Positions 1 to 9,491 of a stretch of DNA of 64,000 nt are shown piece by piece; position 1 is the first letter of the stretch, and every line of letters starts with the position of its first letter. The notes below the pieces were generated by a model, which was not told the DNA's origin, ran no database searches, and worked only from the letters and a program-made list of their open reading frames with translations. Source of the stretch: Acetobacter aceti NBRC 14818 (GTDB lineage Bacteria > Pseudomonadota > Alphaproteobacteria > Acetobacterales > Acetobacteraceae). The DNA lies in NCBI RefSeq assembly GCF_000193495.2, contig NZ_AP023410.1:2046001-2110000 (forward strand), given 5' to 3'. The position numbers and the translations under genes were made by a program.

Positions 1-15
1 GCGGGTCGAAAGGTG

Positions 16-147
16 TTTTGCACTGGGCGTAGCCACCTCCTGCCTATTCCCCTGCTGAGAACAGCCAAAGCTGTTCACCGCAGGACCGTAGGTCCGGGTG
101 TTCTATTCGGCAGGCCACCCGACATAGGAGGCCGCCCAGTTGCAAAA
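16..147 (-). ncRNA. c4-like structured RNA element
   Basis: The stretch folds into a nested structure. An outer stem pairs 16-29 with 133-147 (14 bp, one bulge) and continues as 32-38 with 126-132. An inner stem pairs 39-44 with 109-114. A hairpin pairs 51-55 with 80-84 and 59-65 with 70-76, with loop CAAA. Read on the minus strand, one frame gives CGEQLWLFSAG, which resembles the phage P4 ash/Icd-like reading frames linked with c4-type antisense RNA (the P1/P4 immunity RNA class). The strand is chosen from that resemblance. The pairing is seen directly; the family assignment is from memory and uncertain. A single-stranded DNA role such as an origin of transfer is an alternative. Confidence 0.4.
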
Positions 148-661
148 AAGCGTTTCGACACGCTGATTTCAGGATAGCACATGGGATATCCCCATGTCAC
201 CCTTACGTAAGCGCGCGTGCGCGCTGCACCTTCGCGATGCATATCCGTCAACTCGGCAAAAAGTTTGGAGATGAAGCGAGTATTGATTAATGAAGTCGTA
301 GCATTCTCTGCTTTGACCAACACTGTATTCAGAAGTTCCTATACTCTGCCATTCTTCTAAAAAGAAATTCCATGTCTCTATATTTCCAATAATTCCTATT
401 CTTTTTAACATATTTTCCATCCGATGCAGGCTGCGCTGCCGATCGTCCATTCCTCATTGTCATTGCCGTCACCGTAATTTTGAAGCTCAGCCCTATCTCC
501 GAATCGCCTGCTACCGGTGTGTCCCAGGATCGGCTGGGCGGACCTTGTCCGCACAGCGCAAGTATTTTTTCGCTCTGGTTTGCCCGGCTGCGAACAACGC
601 TTAAAAGCACTTGAACGCAGGAATCCGCCGTTCCTTCCTCCTCTAAAAGGGAGGGCTCCCG
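148..661. other. gene-poor leader upstream of traG
   Basis: No convincing gene is seen here. The part at 280-430 is clearly more AT-rich than its surroundings. Two overlapping minus-strand open frames (169-450 and 329-610) have no recognisable family or good ribosome site. The last 110 bases hold the element shared with the trbB leader and a GGGAGGG ribosome site just ahead of traG. Confidence 0.5.
557..616 (+). promoter_or_regulatory. shared tra/trb leader element, copy 1
   Basis: CGCAAGTATTTTT at 557-569 is followed by TTGAAC at 611-616. The same 13-mer and hexamer recur with identical 54-nt spacing ahead of trbB (3119-3178), and both copies continue into a C/T-rich tract. The two transfer operons therefore share a leader signal. 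TTGAAC could be a -35 hexamer, but no good -10 follows at 17 nt, so an activator-dependent promoter or another binding site is possible. Confidence 0.5.
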
Positions 662-2653
662 ATGTCGGGCACCAAGATTCTTTGGGGGCAGATCATCGTC
701 GTCTTGGCGATCGTCCTGCTGACCATGTGGACTGCGACCGAATGGATCGCTTGGAAGCTGGCCTTCCAGGCTGAACTCGGGCGACCCTGGTTCGTAATCC
801 TGCGGTTCCCATTCTACTTTCCGCCCGCGTTCTTCTGGTGGTGGTATGCGTATGACGCCTATGCGCCGGAGGTCTTCGCACGGGGTGCCTATATCGCCGC
901 GTCGGGCGGCATCCTGGCTGCGGTCACTGCGATCGGGCTATCGGTCTGGCGCGCGCGCGAGGCGAAGCGGATCGAGACATATGGCTCGGCCCGTTGGGCT
1001 GACGCCAAGGAGATCGCCCAGGCCGGCCTACTTGACCCCGACGGCGTGGTACTAGGCCGCTATCGTCAAGAGTACCTGCGGCATGACGGGCCAGAGCACG
1101 TCCTGACCTTCGCACCAACGCGCAGCGGCAAGGGTGTCGGCATGGTCATCCCCACGCTCCTGACCTGGCCCGGTTCGGCCATCGTCCACGACATCAAGGG
1201 TGAGAACTGGGAGCTGACGGCGGGATTCCGCGCCCGTTTCGGACGTGTCGTGTTGTTCGATCCCACCAACGCAGCCTCGTCCGCCTATAATCCTTTGCTG
1301 GAGATTCGGCGCGGGGAGTGGGAAGTCCGTGATGCCCAGAACGTCGCCGATATCCTCGTAGACCCGGAAGGCAGCCTGGAGAAGCGCAACCACTGGGAGA
1401 AGACTTCGCACTCCCTTCTCGTCGGCGCCATCCTGCATGTCCTCTATGCCGAGCCCGACAAGACTCTGGCCGGTGTCGCCAATTTCCTGTCGGACCCGAA
1501 GCGCCCGATCGCCACCACGCTGTCAGCGATGATGCGGACGAAGCATCTTGGCGATGCCGGCCCGCATCCCGTCGTGGCCTCGGCCGCGCGCGAACTGCTG
1601 AACAAGTCCCCCAACGAGCGCTCGGGCGTGTTGTCCACAGCCATGTCCTTCCTCGGCCTCTATCGCGACCCGGTGGTCGCGGAGGTGACGCGGCGCTGCG
1701 AATGGCGGATCGCCGACATCGTCGGCGCCGATCGCCCGGTGACGCTCTACCTTACCGTGCCACCGTCTGACATCAGCCGCACCAAGCCGCTGATCCGTCT
1801 GGTGCTGAACCAGATCGGCCGGAGGCTGACAGAAGATCTTGATGCTGCGGCGCGGCGGCGGCGTGTGCTGCTGATGCTCGACGAATTCCCGGCCCTCGGG
1901 CGTCTGGATTTCTTTGAATCGGCGCTGGCCTTCATGGCGGGCTACCGGATCAAGAGCTTCCTGATCGCCCAGTCCCTCAACCAGATCGAGCGGGCCTACG
2001 GGCCGAACAATTCGATCCTCGACAACTGCCATGTCCGCGTGAGCTTCGCCACCAACGACGAACGGACGGCCAAACGTGTCTCCGACGCGCTCGGAACCGC
2101 CACCGAGATGAAGGCGATGAAGAACTACGCGGGCCACCGTCTTTCGCCTTGGCTGGGCCATCTGATGGTTTCGCGCTCGGAGACGGCACGCCCGCTGCTG
2201 ACGGCGGGAGAAGTCATGCAGCTCCCGCCAGCGGACGAGATCGTCATGGTCTCCGGGCTGTATCCGATCCGTGCGAAGAAGGCCCGTTACTTCGAGGATG
2301 CGCGCTTCCAGGAACGCATTCTGCCACCGCCAAAGCCTACGCCCCCGAAGGACGGGTGCCCGGACGACTGGAGCCGCCGCCCCCTCCCACCCAGGCCGCC
2401 GGCACCCGATGCGGCGGCCGAAACGCGGACAGTGGAGGACGAGGAAGAAGACCCGAAGCAGTCCGCCCGGCGCCATCAGCCCGAACTGGACGAAGGCACT
2501 GTCGAGAAAAAGGAGCCGATGGAGAACGAGTTCACGCCCGATCCGGTCGATGAATTCGACGACATCGCGCCCCGCAACAACCGGATGAATGATCTCATGC
2601 GCGGTGTCGCCCGGCAGGCGTCGCTCGACCGTGGCGATGAGCTTGAGTTGTGA
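662..2653 (+). CDS. traG: Type IV coupling protein TraG/VirD4
   Basis: This is the coupling ATPase that brings the relaxase-DNA complex to the mating channel at the inner membrane. The 663 residues match the family's usual length. The N-terminus has about three membrane segments (roughly residues 8-28, 45-65 and 75-95). Walker A reads APTRSGKGVG at 151-160, and a Walker B stretch VLLMLDEF lies near 401-408. The C-terminal 90 residues are charged and low in complexity. The start follows a GGGAGGG ribosome site. A ribbon-helix-helix gene begins 8 nt after the stop, then comes the trb operon, the usual order in alphaproteobacterial ICEs. No relaxase lies within the window and it may sit to the left. 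Confidence 0.95.
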   Translation: MSGTKILWGQIIVVLAIVLLTMWTATEWIAWKLAFQAELGRPWFVILRFPFYFPPAFFWWWYAYDAYAPEVFARGAYIAASGGILAAVTAIGLSVWRAREAKRIETYGSARWADAKEIAQAGLLDPDGVVLGRYRQEYLRHDGPEHVLTFAPTRSGKGVGMVIPTLLTWPGSAIVHDIKGENWELTAGFRARFGRVVLFDPTNAASSAYNPLLEIRRGEWEVRDAQNVADILVDPEGSLEKRNHWEKTSHSLLVGAILHVLYAEPDKTLAGVANFLSDPKRPIATTLSAMMRTKHLGDAGPHPVVASAARELLNKSPNERSGVLSTAMSFLGLYRDPVVAEVTRRCEWRIADIVGADRPVTLYLTVPPSDISRTKPLIRLVLNQIGRRLTEDLDAAARRRRVLLMLDEFPALGRLDFFESALAFMAGYRIKSFLIAQSLNQIERAYGPNNSILDNCHVRVSFATNDERTAKRVSDALGTATEMKAMKNYAGHRLSPWLGHLMVSRSETARPLLTAGEVMQLPPADEIVMVSGLYPIRAKKARYFEDARFQERILPPPKPTPPKDGCPDDWSRRPLPPRPPAPDAAAETRTVEDEEEDPKQSARRHQPELDEGTVEKKEPMENEFTPDPVDEFDDIAPRNNRMNDLMRGVARQASLDRGDELEL

Positions 2654-2660
2654 GGCCGCA

Positions 2661-3107
2661 ATGGCAATGCCGAAAAAGAAGGCCCAGATCTCCGTCTATC
2701 TCGATCCCGAGGTGATGAAGACTCTGTCCGCCTATGCCGCGCGACGCGCGCAGCCGATGTCGCTGATCGTCGAGGCCGCTGTCGCCTCCTTCCTTTCGCC
2801 CGATGGCGAGGAGCGCCGCGAGGCTGCCACATCGAAGCGTCTCGACCGGCAGGACCGGCGCCTCGCGCGGCTGGAGCGTGATATTGGCATCACGGTGGAG
2901 ACCCTGGCGCTGTTCATCCGCTTTTGGCTGACCACGACCCCGCCACTTCCCGAACCGGCCGCCAAGGCAGCGCGGGCACAAGCCGGAGCGCGCTACGATA
3001 ATTTCGTCGCGGCCCTCGGCCGCAGGCTGGCTCAGGGACCACGACTCCAGCAGGAAATTCCGGAGGACGTTTCGGACCCCGCCGCACAGGATGATCCGGA
3101 GTCGTAA
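2661..3107 (+). CDS. CopG-type ribbon-helix-helix protein
   Basis: This 148-residue protein begins with a basic strand and helices (AQISVYLDPEVMKTLSAY) typical of ribbon-helix-helix DNA-binding proteins. A charged, possibly coiled helix follows (about 50-75), then a hydrophobic helix near 85-95. The ATG at 2661 is preferred over the upstream in-frame start at 2589, which would overlap traG by 65 bases and add an unrelated leader. It sits between traG and trbB, where CopG-like genes are common in this ICE group. A role as regulator or relaxosome accessory factor is inferred from that position. Confidence 0.8.
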   Translation: MAMPKKKAQISVYLDPEVMKTLSAYAARRAQPMSLIVEAAVASFLSPDGEERREAATSKRLDRQDRRLARLERDIGITVETLALFIRFWLTTTPPLPEPAAKAARAQAGARYDNFVAALGRRLAQGPRLQQEIPEDVSDPAAQDDPES

Positions 3108-3118
3108 TTTTCGCACCC

Positions 3119-3178
3119 CGCAAGTATTTTTGCCCTCCGTCTCGCTGCGTTTCTACGACGCCTGAATTCTTGTTGAAC
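3119..3178 (+). promoter_or_regulatory. shared tra/trb leader element, copy 2
   Basis: CGCAAGTATTTTT at 3119-3131 and TTGAAC at 3173-3178 repeat the arrangement found upstream of traG, with the same 54-nt spacing. It lies in the 146-bp gap between the CopG-like gene and trbB. This suggests that the trb operon has its own start, controlled together with traG. Confidence 0.5.
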
Positions 3179-3253
3179 CGCCCCGTTTCCTGCCTTTCCT
3201 AATGATCCCCGTCGCCGTGCGCCCATCGCGCTCGGCTTATACCGGGGAAGATC

Positions 3254-4225
3254 ATGTCGGTTTCCGCCATCAACCAAGGGGCAAGGGTACGGAGCATTTC
3301 CATGCTGCGTACGGCGATGGGGCCTGCGATCGCCGGGCACCTTGCCGATGCGGCTGTGGTCGAGCTGATGCTCAACCCCGATGGGCGGCTGTGGGTCGAC
3401 CGTCTGTCTGAGGGGCTGGCTGATACGGGTGATGTGATTGCACCAGCCGATGCCGAGCGCATCGTCCGCCTGGTCGCACACCATGTCGGGGCGGAGGTGC
3501 ATGAGGCAGCCCCGCGCGTATCGGCGGAATTGCCGACTGGCGAACGGTTTGAGGGATTGCTGCCGCCCGTTGTGACCGCCCCAAGTTTCGCGATCCGCAA
3601 GCCCGCTGTCGCCGTGTTCACCCTCGACGACTATGTCGAGGCCGCGATCATGACAACGGACGAGGCGGCATTCCTGCGCCGCGCTGTCACGGAACGGAGG
3701 AACATTCTGGTCGCGGGCGGCACATCGACGGGCAAGACCACGCTGGTCAATGCCCTCCTGGCCGAGGTTGCGAAAACCGGCGATCGCATCGTGCTGATCG
3801 AGGACACGCGCGAACTGCAATGCACGGCGCCCAATCTCATCGCCCTGCGCACCCGTGAGGGCGTCATCACCCTGTCGGATCTCGTCCGGTCCGGTCTCCG
3901 CCTGCGTCCCGACCGTATCCCCATCGGTGAGGTACGTGGGGCCGAGGCCCTTGATCTGGTCAAGGCATGGGGTACTGGCCATCCGGGCGGTATCGGCACG
4001 CTGCACGCCGGATCGGTGCTGGCTGCCCTGTATCGTCTGGAACAACTGATCCAGGAAGCGGTGGTCACGGTGCCACGCGCCATGATCGCGGAAACCATTG
4101 ACGTGATCGCTGTCCTGTCTGGACGCGGGACGGCCCGTCGCCTGTCCGAACTCGCCACCGTGGACGGGATTGATCCCGGCACTGGTGCCTATCGCATTCA
4201 TTCAATCGATACCGATGGAGATTAG
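3254..4225 (+). CDS. trbB: Conjugal transfer ATPase TrbB (VirB11-like)
   Basis: This hexameric secretion ATPase powers pilus biogenesis and substrate transfer at the cytoplasmic face of the mating channel. The 323 residues fit the family. The P-loop GGTSTGKT is at 155-162, an Asp box-like VLIEDTREL follows, and the histidine-containing [13 protein letters not shown] is in the C-terminal half. The ATG at 3254 follows a GGGGAAG ribosome site. A later ATG at 3302 is possible but would trim the N-domain. It is the first gene of a tightly packed trbBCDEJLFGI operon; trbC begins 2 nt after its stop. Confidence 0.95.
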   Translation: MSVSAINQGARVRSISMLRTAMGPAIAGHLADAAVVELMLNPDGRLWVDRLSEGLADTGDVIAPADAERIVRLVAHHVGAEVHEAAPRVSAELPTGERFEGLLPPVVTAPSFAIRKPAVAVFTLDDYVEAAIMTTDEAAFLRRAVTERRNILVAGGTSTGKTTLVNALLAEVAKTGDRIVLIEDTRELQCTAPNLIALRTREGVITLSDLVRSGLRLRPDRIPIGEVRGAEALDLVKAWGTGHPGGIGTLHAGSVLAALYRLEQLIQEAVVTVPRAMIAETIDVIAVLSGRGTARRLSELATVDGIDPGTGAYRIHSIDTDGD

Positions 4226-4227
4226 AA

Positions 4228-4560
4228 ATGAACCTCACGCTGTTCCGTGTGCGTCGGCACGCGCCTGTCCTCTCCACCATGCTGCTGCTGTCCATCGCAT
4301 GGTGCTCCTCGGCCCTGGCGTCGGGCTCCGACATGCCGTGGGAGGAGCCGCTCAACCAGATTCTGGAATCCGTGCAGGGACCGGTCGCCAAGATCATCTC
4401 GGTGATCATCATCACGGTCACGGGTCTGACCCTGGCGTTCGGGGAAACATCGGGTGGGTTCCGCCGCCTGATCCAGATCGTCTTCGGCCTGTCCATCGCT
4501 TTCGCCGCCAGCTCGTTCTTCCTGTCGTTCTTCTCGTTCTCCGGCGGAGCACTGATCTGA
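4228..4560 (+). CDS. trbC: Conjugal transfer pilin TrbC (VirB2-like)
   Basis: This small pilin subunit precursor has 110 residues. A long signal peptide appears to end near residue 32 (SSALA then SGS). Two hydrophobic segments follow (about 50-72 and 85-106), the standard layout of VirB2/TrbC pilins. The last base of its TGA stop is the A of the trbD start, so the two are translationally coupled. The small size and position after trbB support the call more than residue identity, since pilins vary widely. Confidence 0.9.
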   Translation: MNLTLFRVRRHAPVLSTMLLLSIAWCSSALASGSDMPWEEPLNQILESVQGPVAKIISVIIITVTGLTLAFGETSGGFRRLIQIVFGLSIAFAASSFFLSFFSFSGGALI

Positions 4561-4835
4561 TGGCGGGATATGACGATGACGCGTTGCCGGGGTTCCATGT
4601 CCCGGTGCATCGCTCGCTGACCGATCCCATCCTGCTGGGTGGTGCGCCCCGTGCCGTCGCCATCGCCAATGGCACGCTGGCCGCCGCGATCGCGCTGGGC
4701 CTGCGGCTCTGGCTGATCGGAGCCGCATTCTGGATCGTGGGCCACGGGCTCGCGGTCTGGGGGGCGAAGCGTGATCCGCTGTTCATCGAGGTCGGGCGGC
4801 GACATCTCCGTTACCCCGCCTGGCTGCGGGCGTAG
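4560..4835 (+). CDS. trbD: Conjugal transfer protein TrbD (VirB3-like)
   Basis: TrbD is a short inner-membrane component of the mating-pair channel. Starting at the ATG that overlaps the trbC stop, the protein has 91 residues. A membrane hairpin spans about 33-65, and the ending RHLRYPAWL is common among TrbD proteins. The frame is open far upstream, but the overlap start is the only one that fits the operon. Confidence 0.9.
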   Translation: MAGYDDDALPGFHVPVHRSLTDPILLGGAPRAVAIANGTLAAAIALGLRLWLIGAAFWIVGHGLAVWGAKRDPLFIEVGRRHLRYPAWLRA

Positions 4836-4848
4836 GGAGGGCAGGGCG

Positions 4849-7281
4849 ATGATGTCCCTTGGCGAATATCGCAATCGCGCCGCCCTCCTGTCGGATTTTC
4901 TCCCATGGGCCGCGCTCGTGGAGAAAGGCGTCGTCCTGAACAAGGACGGCAGCTTCCAGCGCACGGCGCGCATCCGTGGTCCCGATATGGATAGCGCCAC
5001 GCCTGCCGAACTGGTCGGTGTCACCGCACGGCTCAACAGTAATCTCCGCCGTCTGGGCTCCGGATGGGCGGTGTTCGTCGAGGCGCAGCGCGTCCCGGCC
5101 ACACTCTATCCCGAGAGCGATTTCCCGGATGCCGCCTCGCACATGGTCGATCTGGAACGGCGTGAGCAGTTCGAGGATGAGGGCGCGCATTTCGAGAGCC
5201 GGTATTTCCTGACCCTGGTCTGGCTGCCACCGGCGGAATCGTCCGACCGGGCTGCCCGGTTCCTGTTCGAGGGCAGGGAGCGCGAAGGGCCGGACCCACA
5301 CGGCATACTCCATGCGTTCGTGGATCGCTCCGACCGGATGCTGGCGTTGCTGGACGGTTTCATGCCCGAGGCCACCTGGCTCAATGACGGTGAAACGCTG
5401 ACCTATTTACATTCGACCATTTCGACGCGGAACCAGCGTGTCCGGGTGCCGGAAATCCCGATGCATCTTGACGCGCTGCTGGTCGATCAGCCGCTTTCGG
5501 GCGGGTTGGAGCCGAAACTCGGCGATGCCTTCCTGAAAACGCTGACGATCACCGGTTTCCCGTCGCGGACCTTTCCCGGAATCCTGGATGACCTGAACCG
5601 GCTGGCGATGCCCTATCGCTGGTCAACCCGTGCCATCCTGCTCGACAAGACCGACGCCACCAAGGTGCTGACGAAGATCCGCCGGCAGTGGTTTGCAAAG
5701 CGTAAGAGCATCGCAGCCATTGTCCGGGAGGTGATGACCAACGAGGCATCCGTTCTCGTGGACAACGACGCTGCCAATAAGGCTGCCGATGCTGACTTGG
5801 CCTTGCAGTCCCTCGGTGCCGACGATGTCGGACAGGCGTATCTTACCGCGACCATCACGGTCTGGGACGGTTCCGCCTCCATCGCGGCCGAAAAGCTTCG
5901 GCTGGTTGAGAAGATCATCCAGGGCCGCGATTTCACCTGCATGACGGAAAGCCTCAACGCGGTGGAGGCATGGCTGGGTTCGCTGCCCGGCCATGTCTAC
6001 GCCAATGTTCGTCAGCCCCCGGTCTCGACGCTGAATCTGGCGCATATGATTCCGCTGTCGGCCGTCTGGGCAGGGCCGGAGCAGGACGGGCATTTCAAGG
6101 CAGCACCGCTGTTCTACGGCAGGACGGCGGGCGCCACACCATTCCGGTTCAGCCTTCATGTCGGCGATGTTGGCCACACGCTGATCGCAGGACCAACAGG
6201 GGCGGGCAAATCCGTGCTGCTGGCGCTGATGGCGCTCCAGTTTCGGCGTTATGCGGGATCGCAGATTTTCGCCTTCGATTTCGGCGGGTCCATGCGTGCG
6301 GCGACGATGGCGATGGACGGGGACTGGCACGATCTTGGAGGCGGGCTGACGGACGAGGGCGATGGGCATTCCGCCGTCTCCCTTCAGCCGCTGGCAAGGA
6401 TTGACGATCCCGACGAGCGCAAATGGGCCACGGAATGGCTGGGGCAGATCCTTGTCGGTGAAGGGGTAACGCTGACCCCCGAGGTGAAGTCTCACCTCTG
6501 GTCGGCGCTGAACTCCCTGGCGTCGTCGCCCGTTCAGGAGCGGACCCTGTCAGGTATGGTAGCACTTCTCCAGTCCAACGCCCTGAAGCAGGCAATGGCG
6601 GCATATTGCCTGGGTGGTCCCTATGGCCGCCTGCTGGATGCGGACACCGAGCGGCTGGGTGACGCCGATGTCGTGGTGTTTGAAACGGAAGGGCTGATCG
6701 GGTCCGGGGCGGCATCGTCCGTGTTGTCCTACCTGTTTCATCGGATCGAAGGACGGCTGGATGGCCGTCCGACCCTGCTGGTCATTGATGAGGGCTGGCT
6801 GGTTCTGGATGACGGGGACTTTGCTGGCCAGCTTCGGGAGTGGCTGAAAACCCTGCGCAAGAAGAATGCGTCGGTGATTTTCGCCACCCAGTCCCTGTCG
6901 GACATCGCCAATTCCCGCATTGCCCCGGCTGTGGTGGAAAGTTGCCCGACGCGGATCTTCCTGCCCAATGAACGGGCCATTGAGCCGCAGATCGCGGCCA
7001 TCTACCGCGATTTTGGGCTGAACGACCGACAGATCGCCATTATCGCCCGCGCGGCGTCGAAGCGGGAATATTACTGCCAGACCCAGCGGGGAAATCGCCT
7101 CTTCGAACTGGGGCTCGGGCCGGTGGCACTCGCCCTGTGCGCCGCCTCCGGCAAGGACGACCACCGGCTGATCGACGCGATGCTGGTGGAACATGGGCGG
7201 GCCGGCTTTCTCCCAGCCTGGTTCGAGGCGCGTGGCGTCATGTGGGCGGCCGATCTTCTTCGGGAAGGAGCGATGCCATGA
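4849..7281 (+). CDS. trbE: Conjugal transfer ATPase TrbE (VirB4-like)
   Basis: This is the large ATPase of the mating apparatus and acts at the inner membrane during pilus assembly and DNA transfer. From the ATG at 4849 (after a GGGAGGGCAGGG ribosome site) it has 810 residues, normal for TrbE/VirB4. An N-terminal CagE/TrbE domain leads to Walker A GPTGAGKS at 448-455 and Walker B LLVIDEGW near 643-650. A second ATG directly follows the first. The stop overlaps the trbJ start (ATGA). Confidence 0.95.
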   Translation: MMSLGEYRNRAALLSDFLPWAALVEKGVVLNKDGSFQRTARIRGPDMDSATPAELVGVTARLNSNLRRLGSGWAVFVEAQRVPATLYPESDFPDAASHMVDLERREQFEDEGAHFESRYFLTLVWLPPAESSDRAARFLFEGREREGPDPHGILHAFVDRSDRMLALLDGFMPEATWLNDGETLTYLHSTISTRNQRVRVPEIPMHLDALLVDQPLSGGLEPKLGDAFLKTLTITGFPSRTFPGILDDLNRLAMPYRWSTRAILLDKTDATKVLTKIRRQWFAKRKSIAAIVREVMTNEASVLVDNDAANKAADADLALQSLGADDVGQAYLTATITVWDGSASIAAEKLRLVEKIIQGRDFTCMTESLNAVEAWLGSLPGHVYANVRQPPVSTLNLAHMIPLSAVWAGPEQDGHFKAAPLFYGRTAGATPFRFSLHVGDVGHTLIAGPTGAGKSVLLALMALQFRRYAGSQIFAFDFGGSMRAATMAMDGDWHDLGGGLTDEGDGHSAVSLQPLARIDDPDERKWATEWLGQILVGEGVTLTPEVKSHLWSALNSLASSPVQERTLSGMVALLQSNALKQAMAAYCLGGPYGRLLDADTERLGDADVVVFETEGLIGSGAASSVLSYLFHRIEGRLDGRPTLLVIDEGWLVLDDGDFAGQLREWLKTLRKKNASVIFATQSLSDIANSRIAPAVVESCPTRIFLPNERAIEPQIAAIYRDFGLNDRQIAIIARAASKREYYCQTQRGNRLFELGLGPVALALCAASGKDDHRLIDAMLVEHGRAGFLPAWFEARGVMWAADLLREGAMP

Positions 7282-8048
7282 CGGAAGAACCTTTCCGTAT
7301 TCGGGCAAAAGATTTCCGCCCCGGATGTGCCGTGGTCTTCGGCGCTGCTCTGGCTTTTGTCATGCCAGTCGTGTCAGCCCATGCCCAATGGGCGGTCTAT
7401 GACGGCGCCAACCACGTCCAGAACGTGCTGATCGCGGCCCGCACGCTCCAGCAGATCGACAACCAGATCACGTCACTGGCCAATCAGGCGCAGATGCTGG
7501 TCAACCAAGGTCGCAATCTGGCGAGCCTACCACTTTCGACACTGTCGACGCTGCAATCGACGATTTCCCAAACCACAGCGTTGCTCGCGCAGGCGCAGAA
7601 TATTGCCTACAGCGTCCAGTCCGTCGAGCAGCAGTACCAGCAGGCGTACACGTCCGTGTCCTCTGGCATGTCCGACGGTGCCCTGTTCAGCCAGGCACAG
7701 ACACGCTGGCAGAATTCTGTGGGTGGGTTCGAGGACGCCCTGAAGCTTCAGGCGCGGGTGGTAGGAAACATCCCGAGCGACAGTTCGGCCATGACGCAAC
7801 TGGTTTCGGCCAGCCAGACGTCAACCGGGGCGTTGCAGGCCGCGCAGGCCGGCAACCAGCTTATGGCCCTGCAATCCCGGCAACTGTTCGACATCCAGGC
7901 GGAACTGGCCGCCAATGGCCGGGCTGCGGACCTCGAACGGGCGCGACAGGCGGCGAACGAGGCAGGGGCGGAAGCCCAATATCAGCATTTTTCGCAGTAT
8001 GACGCCTATGTTCCCCAGGCCGTCGCCATCCCAAGTTCTGGATATTGA
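7278..8048 (+). CDS. trbJ: Conjugal transfer protein TrbJ (VirB5-like)
   Basis: This is a periplasmic or pilus-tip component. The start that overlaps the trbE stop gives 256 residues with an N-terminal export signal ending near VVSAHAQ (residue 37). A long helical, Gln/Ala/Ser-rich body follows (about 50-240), typical of VirB5/TrbJ. trbL follows after 3 nt. No trbK (entry exclusion lipoprotein), often found between trbJ and trbL, can fit in this gap. Confidence 0.92.
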   Translation: MTEEPFRIRAKDFRPGCAVVFGAALAFVMPVVSAHAQWAVYDGANHVQNVLIAARTLQQIDNQITSLANQAQMLVNQGRNLASLPLSTLSTLQSTISQTTALLAQAQNIAYSVQSVEQQYQQAYTSVSSGMSDGALFSQAQTRWQNSVGGFEDALKLQARVVGNIPSDSSAMTQLVSASQTSTGALQAAQAGNQLMALQSRQLFDIQAELAANGRAADLERARQAANEAGAEAQYQHFSQYDAYVPQAVAIPSSGY

Positions 8049-8051
8049 GCA

Positions 8052-9491
8052 ATGGCGAGCGACAATGTCGGCATCATCGACGGTTTCCTGAATACCTTCG
8101 AGACTACGATCGACAGCGGTTTCGGTCTGGTGAAGGGAAGTGTGGTGTCGCTGGCCGGCTCGCTCTCGGTGCTGGACATCGTGCTGGCCGGCCTGTTCTG
8201 GGCTTGGGCCGCCGATGAGGACATCATCCAGCGTCTGGTGAAGAGGACGCTGTATATCGGCTTCTTTGCCTTCGTCATTGACCATTTCAGCGGCCTGTCG
8301 GGGATCGTTTTCAACAGTTTCGCGGCCCTCGGGCTCAAAGCCGGGGGCGGCACGCTGGCGCTTGGGGATTTCATGCATCCCGGCCGACTGGCGGCGACCG
8401 GGCTCGATGCCGCGCAGCCGCTGCTGGATGCGGCGAGTAAACTGGCGTTTTCCTTCGGTGCGCTGGCCAGCATCGTGCAGATCCTCGTCCTGCTCCTGTG
8501 CTGGTTCATCGTGCTGGCGGCCTTCTTCATCCTCGCGGTGCAGCTCTTCGTGGCGATCGTCGAGTTCAAGCTGACCTCACTCGCGGGCTTCGTGCTGATC
8601 CCGTTTGCCCTGTTCAACCGCACGGCGTTCCTCGCCGAGAAGGTACTGGGCAATGTCGTGTCGTCCGGCGTGAAGATCATGGTGCTGGCGGTTATTTCCG
8701 CCATAGCTTCCGTGCTCTTCAGGCAGTTCACGACGTCCTACGGTGATAGTGCGCCCACCATCGGCCAGGCGCTGTCCGTCGTGCTGGCGTCACTCTGCAT
8801 CGTGGGTCTCGCCATTTTCGGCGGCTCGCTCGCCAATGGGCTGATTTCCGGTGCCCCGCAGCTTGGTGCCGGGGCAGCAGCGGGAACCGCGATGGCGGTG
8901 GGCGCGATGGGGGCTGCGGCTGTTGCCGCGCCCGCCGCCGTGGCGTCTGGCGGAGCGGCGGCCCTCGGTGCGACGGCAGCGGCAGCGCGCGGAGGGGCTG
9001 CCGTCGCAGGTGCCGCCACGACAGCCTACTCCATGGGGGCGGCCGGACAGACTGGTGCGGCGGGCATGGCATCGGCGGCTGGCAATGTCGGTCGCGCCGC
9101 TGGGGGTGCTGCGATGAACGCCGTGAAGAGCAAGGTCGGCGCGGCAACATCCTCGTTGAAGGAAAGCTACTCTGCTGGCGGACGCTGGGCCGCCGGTGCG
9201 ATGGGCGGCGCCGGAGAAGGCGATAGGCCATCGGGTGACGGTGGGTCTTCAGGCCCGTCCGGCGGCGGAGGTGATCCCGGTACCGGGCCTGCCGGTAGCG
9301 GTAACCCTGGTGGCGGCCCCTCGGGAGGCGACCCCGATAGCGGCGACGGCTCCGACGGCAAGCCGCCCCGCTGGGCGCGGAACATGAAGCGCCGCAACGC
9401 CGCCACCCATGCCGCCGAGGCCGCCCATATCATCCGCTCCGCCGATGGCGGGGGCGGGTCCACGTCCATCGATCTCTCGGAGAAAGAATGA
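8052..9491 (+). CDS. trbL: Conjugal transfer protein TrbL (VirB6-like)
   Basis: This polytopic inner-membrane channel protein has 479 residues. About six hydrophobic segments lie in residues 25-280. A long Ala/Gly-rich tail follows, then a Gly/Pro/Ser-rich, low-complexity C-terminus (about 380-450) typical of TrbL. Its stop overlaps the trbF start (ATGA). The tail is highly repetitive in base composition, which creates many spurious open frames on the other strand. Confidence 0.93.
   Translation: MASDNVGIIDGFLNTFETTIDSGFGLVKGSVVSLAGSLSVLDIVLAGLFWAWAADEDIIQRLVKRTLYIGFFAFVIDHFSGLSGIVFNSFAALGLKAGGGTLALGDFMHPGRLAATGLDAAQPLLDAASKLAFSFGALASIVQILVLLLCWFIVLAAFFILAVQLFVAIVEFKLTSLAGFVLIPFALFNRTAFLAEKVLGNVVSSGVKIMVLAVISAIASVLFRQFTTSYGDSAPTIGQALSVVLASLCIVGLAIFGGSLANGLISGAPQLGAGAAAGTAMAVGAMGAAAVAAPAAVASGGAAALGATAAAARGGAAVAGAATTAYSMGAAGQTGAAGMASAAGNVGRAAGGAAMNAVKSKVGAATSSLKESYSAGGRWAAGAMGGAGEGDRPSGDGGSSGPSGGGGDPGTGPAGSGNPGGGPSGGDPDSGDGSDGKPPRWARNMKRRNAATHAAEAAHIIRSADGGGGSTSIDLSEKE

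Noticed and set aside
169-610. Two overlapping minus-strand frames upstream of traG
   Set aside because: They lie in an AT-rich leader, have no recognisable family and no good ribosome site, and one overlaps the shared leader element.
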